Source: an uncultured Alphaproteobacteria bacterium
Lineage (GTDB): Bacteria > Pseudomonadota > Alphaproteobacteria > Caulobacterales > Caulobacteraceae
Direction: 5' to 3'
Assembly (NCBI GenBank): GCA_903933475.1
Contig: CAIZKE010000070.1
Coordinates: 1 to 17,889, forward strand
DNA: 17,889 bases
Shown: positions 7,324 through 15,187 of the stretch, in pieces
How positions within the stretch are numbered: the stretch's first letter is position 1
Layout: each line of letters opens with the position of its first letter
Program-made: the position numbers and the translations under genes
The notes under the pieces: model-generated
Databases searched by the model: none
Told to the model about the DNA's origin: nothing
What the model saw: only the letters and a program-made list of their open reading frames with translations

Positions 7324-7351
7324 TTTATCTCGATATTTCCGGAATTGTCGA
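7324..7351 (-). promoter_or_regulatory. candidate promoter of the ars operon
   Basis: On the minus strand, TCGACA (7351-7346; five of six match TTGACA) is separated by 16 bp from GATAAA (7329-7324; four of six match TATAAT). Transcription would begin about 5 bp before the first arsR ATG and about 23 bp before the second. The spacer coincides with the palindrome, as expected for a self-repressed ArsR operon. The call is from consensus matching by eye. Confidence 0.45.
7330..7351. promoter_or_regulatory. candidate ArsR operator (imperfect palindrome)
   Basis: A 22-bp inverted repeat has left arm TCGATATTTCC and right arm GGAATTGTCGA. Nine of eleven positions pair, centred on TTCCGGAA (7337-7344). 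It lies between arsR and the divergent dioxygenase gene and covers the predicted ars -35 and spacer. Size, symmetry and position fit an ArsR-family dimer site; binding itself is inferred. Confidence 0.55.
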
Positions 7352-7402
7352 ATCTTTACGACAGGATCATCTTGATCTCGTCACGTGACTCCCCGAGGCC
7401 TG

Positions 7403-8386
7403 ATGCCGACGTTCCCTCCCCTTTCCACAGACGACGTCTGGCTGGGCCGCGACATGGCCCTGCGGGACGACTGGCGCCGCGTCCTGGGAGACGGCGAGGT
7501 CGAGGAGTTGATGGCGGCCAGAGCGACCGCCCGGGCCCGGTCCACGGACCGGACCGCCTGGAACCGGCAGGACTTTCCCCTGCCCCGGCTGAGGGTCGAG
7601 GTCGCCGCCTGGCTTGAAGCCCTGGACCGCGGCCGAGGCTTCCTGCTCCTGAGGGGCCTCCCGGTCGCCGAGATCGGACCAGAGGCGGCGGCCGACCTCT
7701 ACTGGGGCCTCGGACTGCATATGGGACGTGCAGTCTCGCAGAATACCGACGGCGACCTGCTGGGCCATGTCCGGGATACAGGGGCGGATCCAGCCGCTTA
7801 CGGGGTACGGCTTTACAAGACCCGGGCCGAGCAGGATTTTCATACGGATGGGGCGGACATAATTGGCCTCCTTTGCCTGCATTCGGCGAGGTCGGGGGGC
7901 GTCAGCCGCATCGCCAGTTCAGCAGCGATCTACAACCGGCTACTTTCGAAGCGGCCTGACCTGGCCCCTGCCCTCTTCGAGCCCTTTCCTTTCGACACCC
8001 AGGGTCAGCACGGGCCGGGGACACCGGCCTGGTTCGCTCGGCCAATCTGCCGTCTCCTGGAGGGGCGACTGAACCTCTTCTTCATCCCCTGGTACATCCG
8101 CGAGAGCCAGCAGCACCCCGATGCGCCTCGCCTGTCCGCCGAGCAGGACGCGGTGCTCAGATTCATTGAGACCACAGCCAACGACCCCGACCACTACCTG
8201 GACATGGACTTCCAGCCTGGGGACATCCAGCTGCTAAAGAACGCCTCCATCCTCCATAAGCGCACCGCCTACGAGGACTGGGACGACCCGTTGCGCAAGC
8301 GCCATCTCCTTCGCCTCTGGCTGGTGCAGGAGAGCTTCAGCGCCGGCGACGCCAGCCTGCGCGAGGGGGTGCAGGCCCCGGGCTAG
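7403..8386 (+). CDS. TauD/TfdA-family Fe(II)/2-oxoglutarate dioxygenase
   Basis: Probable non-haem iron oxygenase (327 aa) using 2-oxoglutarate and O2 to hydroxylate a small molecule in the cytoplasm. The iron triad is visible: FHTDGADIIGL gives His147 and Asp149, and ASILHKRTAYEDW gives the distal His285. RKRHLLRLWL follows, with Arg300 or Arg304 placed to bind the 2-oxoglutarate carboxylate. The layout matches the clavaminate synthase/TauD superfamily; the substrate is unknown, and nothing here points specifically to taurine. I prefer ATG 7403, with GAGG upstream, over an in-frame GTG at 7385 that lacks a Shine-Dalgarno. The gene is divergent from arsR across 89 bp and so may share its control region. 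Its TAG stop overlaps the stop of the ankyrin gene on the other strand. Confidence 0.85.
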   Translation: MPTFPPLSTDDVWLGRDMALRDDWRRVLGDGEVEELMAARATARARSTDRTAWNRQDFPLPRLRVEVAAWLEALDRGRGFLLLRGLPVAEIGPEAAADLYWGLGLHMGRAVSQNTDGDLLGHVRDTGADPAAYGVRLYKTRAEQDFHTDGADIIGLLCLHSARSGGVSRIASSAAIYNRLLSKRPDLAPALFEPFPFDTQGQHGPGTPAWFARPICRLLEGRLNLFFIPWYIRESQQHPDAPRLSAEQDAVLRFIETTANDPDHYLDMDFQPGDIQLLKNASILHKRTAYEDWDDPLRKRHLLRLWLVQESFSAGDASLREGVQAPG

Positions 8387-9093
8387 CCGGCGGCCAGGCG
8401 CTCGGCCAGGCTTCGAAGGGCGGGATCCCGCTTGCGGGCCAGGAGGTCGATCGCGGTCCTGCCGTCCGGCCCCGGAATGTCACCACGAGCGCCGAAGCCA
8501 ATGACCATTGCGAGCGCCTCTGCAGGGCTCGACTTGCGGATCATCAGATGCAGGGCGGTCAGGCCGTCCCGGGCTCGGTGGTCCGGGTTGGCACCAGCCT
8601 CAAGGAGCCTCTGGGCGCTGTCGAAATGGCTTGTAGCGACCGCCCAGAGGAAGGGTGTCGCGCCATCCTCCGACGTGGTCTCGTCGACAGGCGCGCCGCC
8701 AGCGAGCAGGAGATCGATGGCGGCCAGGTCAGAGCGCCAGGCCGCCGCGTAGAGACAGAAGCCGGGATTGGCGCCGCGCTCCAGAAGGAAGCGGGCGAGG
8801 TCGAGGTTCCGCCCGCGGCTGACTGCATGCCAGAGCGGCGTAGCCCGCCAGACGCCCTCGCAGAAGGCCGGCTCATCTAGGCCGAGGCCGAGATCGAGGA
8901 GGACCGAAGCTGTGGCGATACCCGCCTCGGCGGGCCGTTCCGGCGGTCCAGGCTCCACCATGCAAGCGAGGTGAAGCCAGTTCCGACCCCGGGGATCGCG
9001 ATGCCCGAGCAGGTCCGGCTGGGCCCGGAGGACCTCGCCCACGGCGGTGGTATTCCAGGTCCGGACAAGATCGCGCAGGCGGCTGGGGGTCAT
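8383..9093 (-). CDS. ankyrin-repeat protein
   Basis: Protein of 236 residues built almost entirely of ankyrin repeats, expected to act by protein-protein contact. Repeat-like units are visible at about residues 35-72 (GRNWLHLAC), 83-115 (ATPLWHAVSRGRNLDLARFLLERGANP), 116-140, 144-176 (GATPFLWAVATSHFDSAQRLLEAGANP), 177-208 (GLTALHLMI) and 210-235 (GRTAIDLLA). I see no signal peptide, membrane segment or catalytic domain, so it is probably cytoplasmic. ATG 9093 is used; it lacks a clear Shine-Dalgarno. It converges on the dioxygenase gene and shares the four bases CTAG as reciprocal stops. The partner protein is unknown, and I would not infer a joint function from convergence alone. Confidence 0.85.
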   Translation of the reverse strand: MTPSRLRDLVRTWNTTAVGEVLRAQPDLLGHRDPRGRNWLHLACMVEPGPPERPAEAGIATASVLLDLGLGLDEPAFCEGVWRATPLWHAVSRGRNLDLARFLLERGANPGFCLYAAAWRSDLAAIDLLLAGGAPVDETTSEDGATPFLWAVATSHFDSAQRLLEAGANPDHRARDGLTALHLMIRKSSPAEALAMVIGFGARGDIPGPDGRTAIDLLARKRDPALRSLAERLAAG

Positions 9094-9353
9094 GACGGGG
9101 GGGCTTCGACGGACGCGTCATCACATGTTGCGCCCCACCTGCTCCATAGGCAAGAGATCGGGGACCTCATTTCTGGACGGCTGAGTACAATCCGGATAAG
9201 TAATGGAAAAAGCGCCAGAAAATCCCAGTCTATACGACATCTCGGGTTGCTCCCGCCCCGCATTGAGCGGAACATGGCCCTCAACAAGCGGTAATGGAGT
9301 CCCGCCCACGAGGCGGCCAACCCTAACCGTATGAGCAGGCAGGGGAGAGGCGC
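9094..9353. other. intergenic region with an A-rich stretch, probably promoter-bearing
   Basis: This 260-bp gap separates the starts of the ankyrin gene and the efflux operon and should hold promoters for both. The stretch about 9181-9240 is clearly richer in A and T than its surroundings. TACAAT at 9186-9191 is a fair -10 for the efflux direction, but I find no -35 at the right distance. I see no convincing operator, RNA or small gene here. Confidence 0.3.
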
Positions 9354-10412
9354 GTGAACGACAAGGCGCCGGAAGGGCCTTCGGGCGGAGCCCGCAAACG
9401 CGGAGGCATCCCGAGACGCTGGATCCTCATGTTTGGCGGGCCTCTCGTGATCCTGGCGGCCCTCGCCATTTACATCCTGGCCCTGGGGCGGTTCCAGACC
9501 ACGGATAACGCCTTTGTACAGGTAGCGAAGACCCCGGTGGCACCCTCCATCAGCGGGCGGGTGATCGAAATCTACGTCCGGGAAAACCAGTCAGTGAAGA
9601 GGGGCCAGGTGCTCTTCCGCCTCGATTCGCGGGACGCCTCGGCCAGCCTCTCCGCCGCGGAGGCCCAGCTTGCTGGCGCCGAGCAGATGGTCGCCCAGCA
9701 ACGCGCAGCCTACGGACGCGAACAGGCCAACGTGGCGGCCGCACGGGAGAACCTGAGCTATGCAGAGGCCGAGGCTACGCGCCAGGCGGGACTCGCCGCG
9801 GCGGGCGCCGGTTCGGTGCAGGTCGCGGACCAGGCCCGCCACACCGCCCGCCTGGCCCGGGAACAGCTGAAGGCCGCAGAGCAGTCCGCAGCTGGGGCCC
9901 TCGCCGCCCTGGGCGGCGACCCCCAGGCGGGCTCACGGGCCGCAGCCGTCCTACAGGCCCGCGCCCAGTTGGAACGGGCGCGTCTCAACAGTTCCTATAC
10001 AGAAGTCCTGGCGCCTTCGGATGGCGTGGTCGCCCGGGTCGACCAGCTGCCGGTCGGGGCCTACCTCAACGCCTCGCAGGCGGCGTTCTGGCTCCTGGCG
10101 GGGAGCCCTTGGGTGGAAGCCAACTTCAAGGAAGACCAGGTGGCCCGGATGCGCGTTGGCCAGCCTGTCGAGATCAAGATCGACGCCTATCCGCAGGGCC
10201 AGTTGATGGGCCGGGTCGCCAGCTTCGCTCCCGGCACCGGCCAGGCCTTCTCCGCCCTGCCCGCCCAGAACGGCACCGGGAACTGGGTGAAGGTCACCCA
10301 GAGACTGCCGGTGCGCATCGAGTTCAACCAGCCGCCGCCGGTCATGGCCGCGCGGGCGGGACTTTCCGCCACGGTCAAGGTCGACGTCCGGTCCAGCCGT
10401 GACGGGAAGTAG
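9354..10412 (+). CDS. emrA: HlyD/EmrA-family periplasmic adaptor of a tripartite efflux pump
   Basis: Membrane fusion protein (352 aa) that links an inner-membrane pump to an outer-membrane channel. A basic N-terminal tail is followed by one membrane anchor (about residues 23-45). The first half of the lipoyl domain follows (VAPSISGRVIEIYVRENQSVKRGQVLFRLD, about 62-91), then an alanine- and glutamine-rich coiled-coil hairpin (about 97-205). The second lipoyl half begins at SYTEVLAPSDGVVARV (about 213), and the beta-barrel part includes WVEANFKEDQVARMRVGQPV. This order is that of EmrA. The start is GTG 9354 with a purine-rich AGGGGAGAGG just upstream. It is first in an operon with a NodT-type lipoprotein and a DHA2 pump. 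Substrates are probably hydrophobic drugs or small acids, by analogy with EmrAB only. Confidence 0.92.
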   Translation: MNDKAPEGPSGGARKRGGIPRRWILMFGGPLVILAALAIYILALGRFQTTDNAFVQVAKTPVAPSISGRVIEIYVRENQSVKRGQVLFRLDSRDASASLSAAEAQLAGAEQMVAQQRAAYGREQANVAAARENLSYAEAEATRQAGLAAAGAGSVQVADQARHTARLAREQLKAAEQSAAGALAALGGDPQAGSRAAAVLQARAQLERARLNSSYTEVLAPSDGVVARVDQLPVGAYLNASQAAFWLLAGSPWVEANFKEDQVARMRVGQPVEIKIDAYPQGQLMGRVASFAPGTGQAFSALPAQNGTGNWVKVTQRLPVRIEFNQPPPVMAARAGLSATVKVDVRSSRDGK

Positions 10413-10416
10413 GGCC

Positions 10417-11877
10417 ATGCCCGTCCTGCCCGGCATTCCGCGCCGGCCCACGGTCGCCCTGACCCTGGCCGCAGGCCTCCTGCTCCTGGGAGGGTGCGCC
10501 GCCACAGGTGCCGACTTCACCGCGCCCGCCGGGACGCCCTCGCCTGCAGGCTACGGCATGGCAGGCGAGCGCACGCCATCCAGAGTCGTGGTCGAGGCCG
10601 GCGCAAGGTCCCGAACCTGGTGGACCGCCTTTGGCTCCCCGAGGCTCGACGAGGTCATCCGGCTCGCCCTGGAGACCTCGCCCGACCTGGCCGAGGCGCG
10701 CGCCACCCTCGACCGCCACCGGGCGGAGGCAGAGGCGGCCTGGGCCCTCCTCAAGCCTCAGGTCGGCCTCAACGCCCGCGTCGAGCGGCAATTGTTCAAC
10801 AGCGAGGCCTTCGGTTTCAGCGGCTTTCCGAGCCGCACATTCAGCATCTTCAGCCTCGGCGGCCTGGTGAGCTATGACCCTGACCTGTTCGGGGTCGGTC
10901 GCAGCCGGGCGGCCGAGGCCGACGCCCTGGCCGACGCCGCAGGCTGGGAGGCCGACGCTGCAGCCCTGTCGCTGTCCGCAAACGTGGCCCTGGAAGCCGT
11001 GCGGATCGCGGGCCTGAATGCGCAGATTGATGCTGCGGAGCAGGTGATCGACGACGACAGGAAGCTTGTAGAGCTGGCTCGGAGAGCCGAGGCCCTCGGC
11101 GGGCTGTCCAGGTCCGGCCGGGTGGAGATCGAAGCCCAGCTCGCCGGCGACGAGGCCCGGATGCCCGACCTCTTCCGGCAGAAGGACCAGGCCCGCCGCC
11201 GGCTGGCCCTCCTGGCGGGAAAGTCCCCCTCGGAATGGGCCCCGCCGGACTTCAAGCTGGCGGACCTGGTGCTTCCCGGGACCATTCCCGTGGGCCTGCC
11301 TTCGGAACTGCTTCGGGGGCGGCCGGACATAAAGGCCGCCGAGGCCGAGTTGCAGGCGGCCCGGCTCGCCGCCCGCGCGGAACAGACGGACTCCCTTCCG
11401 AAGCTGCGCCTCACCGGCAACTTCGCCCAGACCTCGAACCAGATCGAAGATCTGTTCAGGTCCAACTCGCGAGGTTGGAACCTGTCCTCAGGCCTGACGG
11501 CGCCGATCTACGACGGCGGCCTCGCCCGGGCCAACCGGAGGGCGGCCGAGGCCGACCTTCGCGGGGCGGAGGCGCGGTATCGCCGAACCGTGCTGGAGGC
11601 CTTCTCCCAGGTCGGCGGATTGATGGCGTCCCTCCAGGCCGGAGAGACCGAGGTCGCTGCATTCCGGCGCGCGGTGGACGCCGCGCAGACGGACGCCGAC
11701 ATCACGCTGGCCGGGGTGAGGCTGGGCGGCACCCCCCTGCTGAGGGCCATCGACGCCCGTCGACAGCTCAGCCTGGCGCGTCGCGGCCTGGCAGAGGCAG
11801 AGGCCCGGCGTCTCTCGGACATGATCGGTCTATTCGCCGCGGCCGGGGCGGACTGGCGGGCTGCGGGCGATGACTGA
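10417..11877 (+). CDS. NodT-family outer membrane efflux lipoprotein (TolC-like)
   Basis: Outer-membrane channel component (486 aa) of an RND- or EmrAB-type pump. A signal peptide ends in the lipobox LLGGC (Cys27), so the mature protein should be lipid-anchored. Two repeats of the outer membrane efflux protein domain follow, with typical stretches such as SYDPDLFGVGRSRAAEADALAD in the first half and LRGRPDIKAAEAELQAARL, GLTAPIYDGGLARANRRAAEADL and an ARRQLSLARRGLAEAEARRL end in the second. ATG 10417, four bases after the adaptor stop, is preferred; an in-frame GTG at 10399 would overlap the adaptor. The last 8 bp overlap the pump gene. It sits in the middle of the operon, between adaptor and pump, completing the trans-envelope path without needing a distant TolC. 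Confidence 0.92.
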   Translation: MPVLPGIPRRPTVALTLAAGLLLLGGCAATGADFTAPAGTPSPAGYGMAGERTPSRVVVEAGARSRTWWTAFGSPRLDEVIRLALETSPDLAEARATLDRHRAEAEAAWALLKPQVGLNARVERQLFNSEAFGFSGFPSRTFSIFSLGGLVSYDPDLFGVGRSRAAEADALADAAGWEADAAALSLSANVALEAVRIAGLNAQIDAAEQVIDDDRKLVELARRAEALGGLSRSGRVEIEAQLAGDEARMPDLFRQKDQARRRLALLAGKSPSEWAPPDFKLADLVLPGTIPVGLPSELLRGRPDIKAAEAELQAARLAARAEQTDSLPKLRLTGNFAQTSNQIEDLFRSNSRGWNLSSGLTAPIYDGGLARANRRAAEADLRGAEARYRRTVLEAFSQVGGLMASLQAGETEVAAFRRAVDAAQTDADITLAGVRLGGTPLLRAIDARRQLSLARRGLAEAEARRLSDMIGLFAAAGADWRAAGDD

Positions 11878-13411
11878 CGCGCCCGACTTCCTGGAGAAGG
11901 ACAAGGCGAACCGCATTCCCATCACCGGCGCCCTGATGCTGGCGACGCTGATGCATACCCTCGACAGCACGATCGCCAACGTCGCCCTGCCGAACATGCA
12001 GGGCAGCATCTCGGCGTCACCCGAGCAGCTGACCTGGGTGCTGACCTCCTACATCCTCGCCACGGCAGTCATGACCCCCCTCTGCGGCTGGCTGGCGATG
12101 AAGTTCGGCCGGAAGCGGATGATCGTCCTGTCGATCATTGGCTTCACGGCGGCCTCCATGCTCTGCGGGATCGCCTCCAGCGTGCCGGAGATGGTGCTCT
12201 TCAGAAGCCTGCAAGGTCTGGCGGGTGCCTCCCTGATGCCACTTTCGCAGTCCGTCATGCTGGACACCTTCCCGCAGGAGCAGATTCCTCGGGTCATGAG
12301 CCTCTGGAGTTCAGCCGTCATTCTGGGGCCGATCCTCGGTCCCATCGTCGGGGGATGGATCACTGAACACCTGGACTGGCGCTGGGTCTTCTTCATCAAT
12401 CTGCCGCTCGGGATCATCGCGGTTCTGGGCGTTACCCGCTTCATGGCCGATGATCCGGGAGGGCGGCAGCGACCCTTTGACTTCATCGGCTTTTCGGCCT
12501 TGACGGCCTTCGTCGTGGGCCTCCAGGTCCTTCTGGATCGGGGCCCCGGGCAGGACTGGTGGGAGTCGCCCGAGATCTGGTCCTGGGCGGCCTTGTCCAT
12601 GGCCGGGCTGTGGATCTTCCTCACCCAGTCGGCGACCGCCCAACACCCCTTCTTCCATCGCGACCTGGCCCGGGACGGAAATTTCGTCGGCACCACCGTG
12701 TTCAGCTTCTTCGTCGGGGTTCTCCTCTTCTCGACCAGTGCCCTCCTGCCGGTACTGATGCAGAACCTGCTCGGCTACTCGGCCATGCAGACCGGGACGG
12801 CGAGCGTCAGCCGGGGCGTCGGCTCGCTGATCTCGTTCCTGATGGTCCCCTTCCTGATCCGGAGGCTCGGGGCGAGGCAGGTCCTCTTTATGGGTACCGT
12901 CCTCAGCATCACCTCTCTCTGGGCGATGGCCGGGTTCGACCTGTCGATGACGGACTGGCCGATCATTGTCAGCGGATTCATCCAGGGCGCCGGCACGGGG
13001 CTTCTCTTTGCGCCCCTGAGCACACTGGCCTACGTAACCCTCAGCCCGGCGCACCGGGTGGAGGGGACCATTCTGTCGACGATGGCGCGAAGCCTCGGAT
13101 CGGCCATCGGGATCTCGGTCGTGCAGGCGATGGTCCTGAGAAACAGTGCGCTCGCCCATAGCGAGCTCTCGTCCCGCATGGACCCTACAAGCCCCGTTCT
13201 CAAGGATATCATCCCCATTCCGGGTGCCCTAACGACGCCTGAGGGCCTGGCGCAGCTCAACGGAGAGGTGACCCGTCAGGCGATGATGATCGGCTATGTG
13301 GACATCTTCAGCTGGATGACGCTGATCACGCTGGCCATGATCCCGCTGATCCTGATCCTCAGGCCACCGCCCCGGGCGCCAATAGAAAAAATCAGCGAAC
13401 CGGCGGACTAG
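11870..13411 (+). CDS. emrB: DHA2-family MFS multidrug transporter, EmrB/QacA-type
   Basis: Inner-membrane drug:H+ antiporter (513 aa, about 14 membrane segments). The DHA2 motif LDSTIANVALP is at residues 31-41 and carries the acidic residue used in proton coupling. Motif A (GWLAMKFGRKR) is at 73-83 and antiporter motif C (ILGPILGPIVGG) at 151-162. WRWVFFINLPLG, just after, is characteristic of the EmrB subfamily. The start ATG 11870 lies inside the end of the outer-membrane lipoprotein gene (8-bp overlap), so the three genes are surely co-transcribed. With the adaptor and OMF it forms a tripartite exporter. I find no MarR or TetR regulator next to the operon. Stop TAG at 13409-13411. Confidence 0.93.
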   Translation: MTDAPDFLEKDKANRIPITGALMLATLMHTLDSTIANVALPNMQGSISASPEQLTWVLTSYILATAVMTPLCGWLAMKFGRKRMIVLSIIGFTAASMLCGIASSVPEMVLFRSLQGLAGASLMPLSQSVMLDTFPQEQIPRVMSLWSSAVILGPILGPIVGGWITEHLDWRWVFFINLPLGIIAVLGVTRFMADDPGGRQRPFDFIGFSALTAFVVGLQVLLDRGPGQDWWESPEIWSWAALSMAGLWIFLTQSATAQHPFFHRDLARDGNFVGTTVFSFFVGVLLFSTSALLPVLMQNLLGYSAMQTGTASVSRGVGSLISFLMVPFLIRRLGARQVLFMGTVLSITSLWAMAGFDLSMTDWPIIVSGFIQGAGTGLLFAPLSTLAYVTLSPAHRVEGTILSTMARSLGSAIGISVVQAMVLRNSALAHSELSSRMDPTSPVLKDIIPIPGALTTPEGLAQLNGEVTRQAMMIGYVDIFSWMTLITLAMIPLILILRPPPRAPIEKISEPAD

Positions 13412-13470
13412 ATTTCTCCGCCCAAGGCGCCATGGTCGAAAAAAGTGCTTAGGGAGCCCGGGGAACCAAA

Positions 13471-14838
13471 ATGACAGAGACCGCGACGCCGTCGGCGGAC
13501 CCCAACCTTCCGCCGGCCATGGCGACCGTGAGCGCGATGCCCTACTCGGCTTCCTACACGCGCTACGCCATGCTGCTCCTGATGGCGATCTACACCATCA
13601 ACTTCCTTGACCGGTCAGTGATCAACATCCTGGCCGAGCCCATCAAGAACGAGCTGAAGCTGGCAGACTGGCAGCTGGGCATGATGAGCGGCCTCGCCTT
13701 CGCGCTCTTCTACACCATACTTGGGATCCCCCTGGCCCAGCTCGCCGAGAGACGAAACCGGCCAATGATCATTGGCGCCTCCGTCGCGGTCTGGTCCGGA
13801 TTCACCGCCCTTTCGGGCGCAACGACCAACTTCGTCCAGCTTGTTCTGTGCCGGATCGGCGTGGGAATCGGGGAGGCGGGCTGCACGCCGCCAGCCCACT
13901 CCCTGATCGCCGACTACGTGCCAAAGGAGAAGCGGGCCTCGGCTCTGGCCTTCTACTCGATGGGCACCCCGCTGGGTGGCCTTCTGGGTCTGGTCATGGG
14001 CGGCCTGATCGCGGATGCCTACGGCTGGCGGGTCGCCTTCCTCGTCGCCGGCGTCCCGGGGCTCCTCTTTGCTGCCCTCTGCTTCCTGACCCTTCGTGAG
14101 CCGCGCAAGATCCTCGCTGAACACAGCGCCAAAATCACCTCGTCCCAGGCGACCTTCCGGGAGACCCTGGCCTACCTGATGAAGAAGAAGACCTTCTGGC
14201 TGATTGCGCTGGGCGCCGCCATCAAGGCCTTCATCGGCTATGGACACGCCCCCTTCACCGCCAGCTTCTTCCTTCGGGTCCACGGTGATGAGATCGCCCG
14301 GCTGGCCAGCATGTTCGAGCTGAAATCCGTCGGCTTCATGGGCCTGGCCCTGGGCCTCATGGGGGGGACCGCCGGCATGATCTCCGCCTGGCTGGGGGGA
14401 CAGATCGCAGACCGTTTCGCCAAGACAGACCTGCGCGGCTATGTCGTCGTTCCCGCCATCGCCTCCCTGATCGCCGTACCGATCTACATCCTTGCGGTGA
14501 GCGTGCCCTCAGCGACCGTGGCCCTCTGGATCCTGGTGATCAACGGTCTGTTGGGTTCACTCTGGTACGGACCGGTTTACGCGATCGGCCAGTCCATCGT
14601 ACCGCCGCACATGCGGGCGACCGCATCCGCCATCCTCCTGTTCGTGATCAACCTGATCGGGTTGGGCCTGGGTCCGACGGTCGTGGGCATCATTTCGGAC
14701 ATCATGGCCAATGGCGTGGGCCTGGGCTCGGCCCAGGGCGTGCGCTGGGCCCTGATGATCTCCACCTGCTTCGGCTTGCTGGCCTTCGCCCTCTTCTGGA
14801 CCGCCCGCAAGACGATCCGGGAAGAAATGGAGTCCTGA
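13471..14838 (+). CDS. Spinster-like MFS transporter
   Basis: Inner-membrane MFS protein (455 aa, about 12 segments). NFLDRSVINILAEPIKNELKL (about residues 44-64), motif A-like LAQLAERRNRPMI (88-100), CRIGVGIGEAG (127-137) and the loop DYVPKEKRASALAFYSMGTPLGGLLG are typical of the Spinster-like MFS subgroup, which is abundant in alphaproteobacteria. Eukaryotic Spns proteins move lipids, but bacterial members are mostly uncharacterised, so the substrate is open. ATG 13471 has GGGGAA about seven bases upstream. It follows the efflux operon by 59 bp with no terminator visible between, so read-through from that operon is possible. It is followed by a strong hairpin, which suggests that transcription ends there. 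Confidence 0.85.
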   Translation: MTETATPSADPNLPPAMATVSAMPYSASYTRYAMLLLMAIYTINFLDRSVINILAEPIKNELKLADWQLGMMSGLAFALFYTILGIPLAQLAERRNRPMIIGASVAVWSGFTALSGATTNFVQLVLCRIGVGIGEAGCTPPAHSLIADYVPKEKRASALAFYSMGTPLGGLLGLVMGGLIADAYGWRVAFLVAGVPGLLFAALCFLTLREPRKILAEHSAKITSSQATFRETLAYLMKKKTFWLIALGAAIKAFIGYGHAPFTASFFLRVHGDEIARLASMFELKSVGFMGLALGLMGGTAGMISAWLGGQIADRFAKTDLRGYVVVPAIASLIAVPIYILAVSVPSATVALWILVINGLLGSLWYGPVYAIGQSIVPPHMRATASAILLFVINLIGLGLGPTVVGIISDIMANGVGLGSAQGVRWALMISTCFGLLAFALFWTARKTIREEMES

Positions 14839-14840
14839 GA

Positions 14841-14882
14841 CGGGACGCACTGGCGGAGGCGCAGCCCTCCGCCAGGGTCCCG
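14841..14882 (+). terminator. strong GC-rich hairpin, probable terminator after the MFS gene
   Basis: A perfect 10-bp stem (CTGGCGGAGG at 14850-14859 with CCTCCGCCAG at 14866-14875) closes a six-base loop. An outer 6-bp stem (CGGGAC at 14841-14846 with GTCCCG at 14877-14882) extends it across a small internal bulge. It begins two bases after the TGA of the MFS gene. No T-run follows, so it is a non-canonical terminator or an mRNA 3'-end stabiliser. Confidence 0.6.
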
Positions 14883-14937
14883 ACGACGGAGAGGCGCGGG
14901 CCGATTTTCTGCAGCCCCAGACTCGCGACCAACAAAG

Positions 14938-14967
14938 TTGACGCACCCGTCATTTTCGCCTTCCATA
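14938..14967 (+). promoter_or_regulatory. candidate promoter of the small protein/desaturase operon
   Basis: TTGACG (14938-14943) matches the -35 consensus in five of six bases. The -10 region 17-18 bp downstream (TTCCATA, 14961-14967) is weak. Transcription would start near 14974, leaving a leader of about 20 bases that contains AGAGGA. This fits the GTG start at 14993. It lies after the hairpin, so the operon has its own promoter. Confidence 0.35.
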
Positions 14968-14992
14968 GAGAGAGGTGAAAAGAGGACACATC

Positions 14993-15187
14993 GTGAGCCG
15001 TATCCTGCCGTTGATTTTCCAGAACCTCACCTTCCTGTTCGGAATTGGGTTTCTGGCCCCCTTGGTCGCCCAGGTCCTTGAGAGGACCGTGCCTTCGATC
15101 GCCACCACGCCCTGGCCGCTTGCGGTGGGACTGTTGGTCGGCGGGGGCTGGGGCGCGATCGCCCAGAAGACGGGACGCTGGGTATGA
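14993..15187 (+). CDS. small two-segment membrane protein, unknown function
   Basis: Predicted 64-residue protein that I do not recognise. Residues about 8-27 (IFQNLTFLFGIGFLAPLVAQ) and about 41-58 (WPLAVGLLVGGGWGAIAQ) look like two membrane segments, joined by a short polar loop and ending KTGRWV, so a hairpin in the inner membrane is likely. GTG 14993 is chosen because AGAGGA lies six bases upstream; an alternative GTG at 14975 adds MKRGHI but is less well spaced. The stop TGA overlaps the ATG of the desaturase in the sequence ATGA, which indicates translational coupling. This supports a real gene and a role linked to the desaturase, for example as a partner or stabiliser. That role is inference. 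Confidence 0.65.
   Translation: MSRILPLIFQNLTFLFGIGFLAPLVAQVLERTVPSIATTPWPLAVGLLVGGGWGAIAQKTGRWV

Noticed and set aside
5718..7388. A 556-codon plus-strand open frame across the ars operon
   Set aside because: It is the antisense of three recognisable genes (aqp, arsC, arsR); its translation is Gly/Arg/Asp-rich with no domain.
9170..9221. Inverted repeat TTTCTGG (9170-9176) and CCAGAAA (9215-9221) upstream of the efflux operon
   Set aside because: Only 7 bp with a 38-bp gap; this can arise by chance and has no link to a recognisable promoter.
9090..9320. A 76-codon minus-strand frame whose TGA overlaps the ATG of the ankyrin gene
   Set aside because: The ATGA overlap looks like coupling, but the translation (rich in Trp, Cys, Met and Arg, no domain pattern) is not protein-like, it has no Shine-Dalgarno, and it spans the A-rich probable promoter region.
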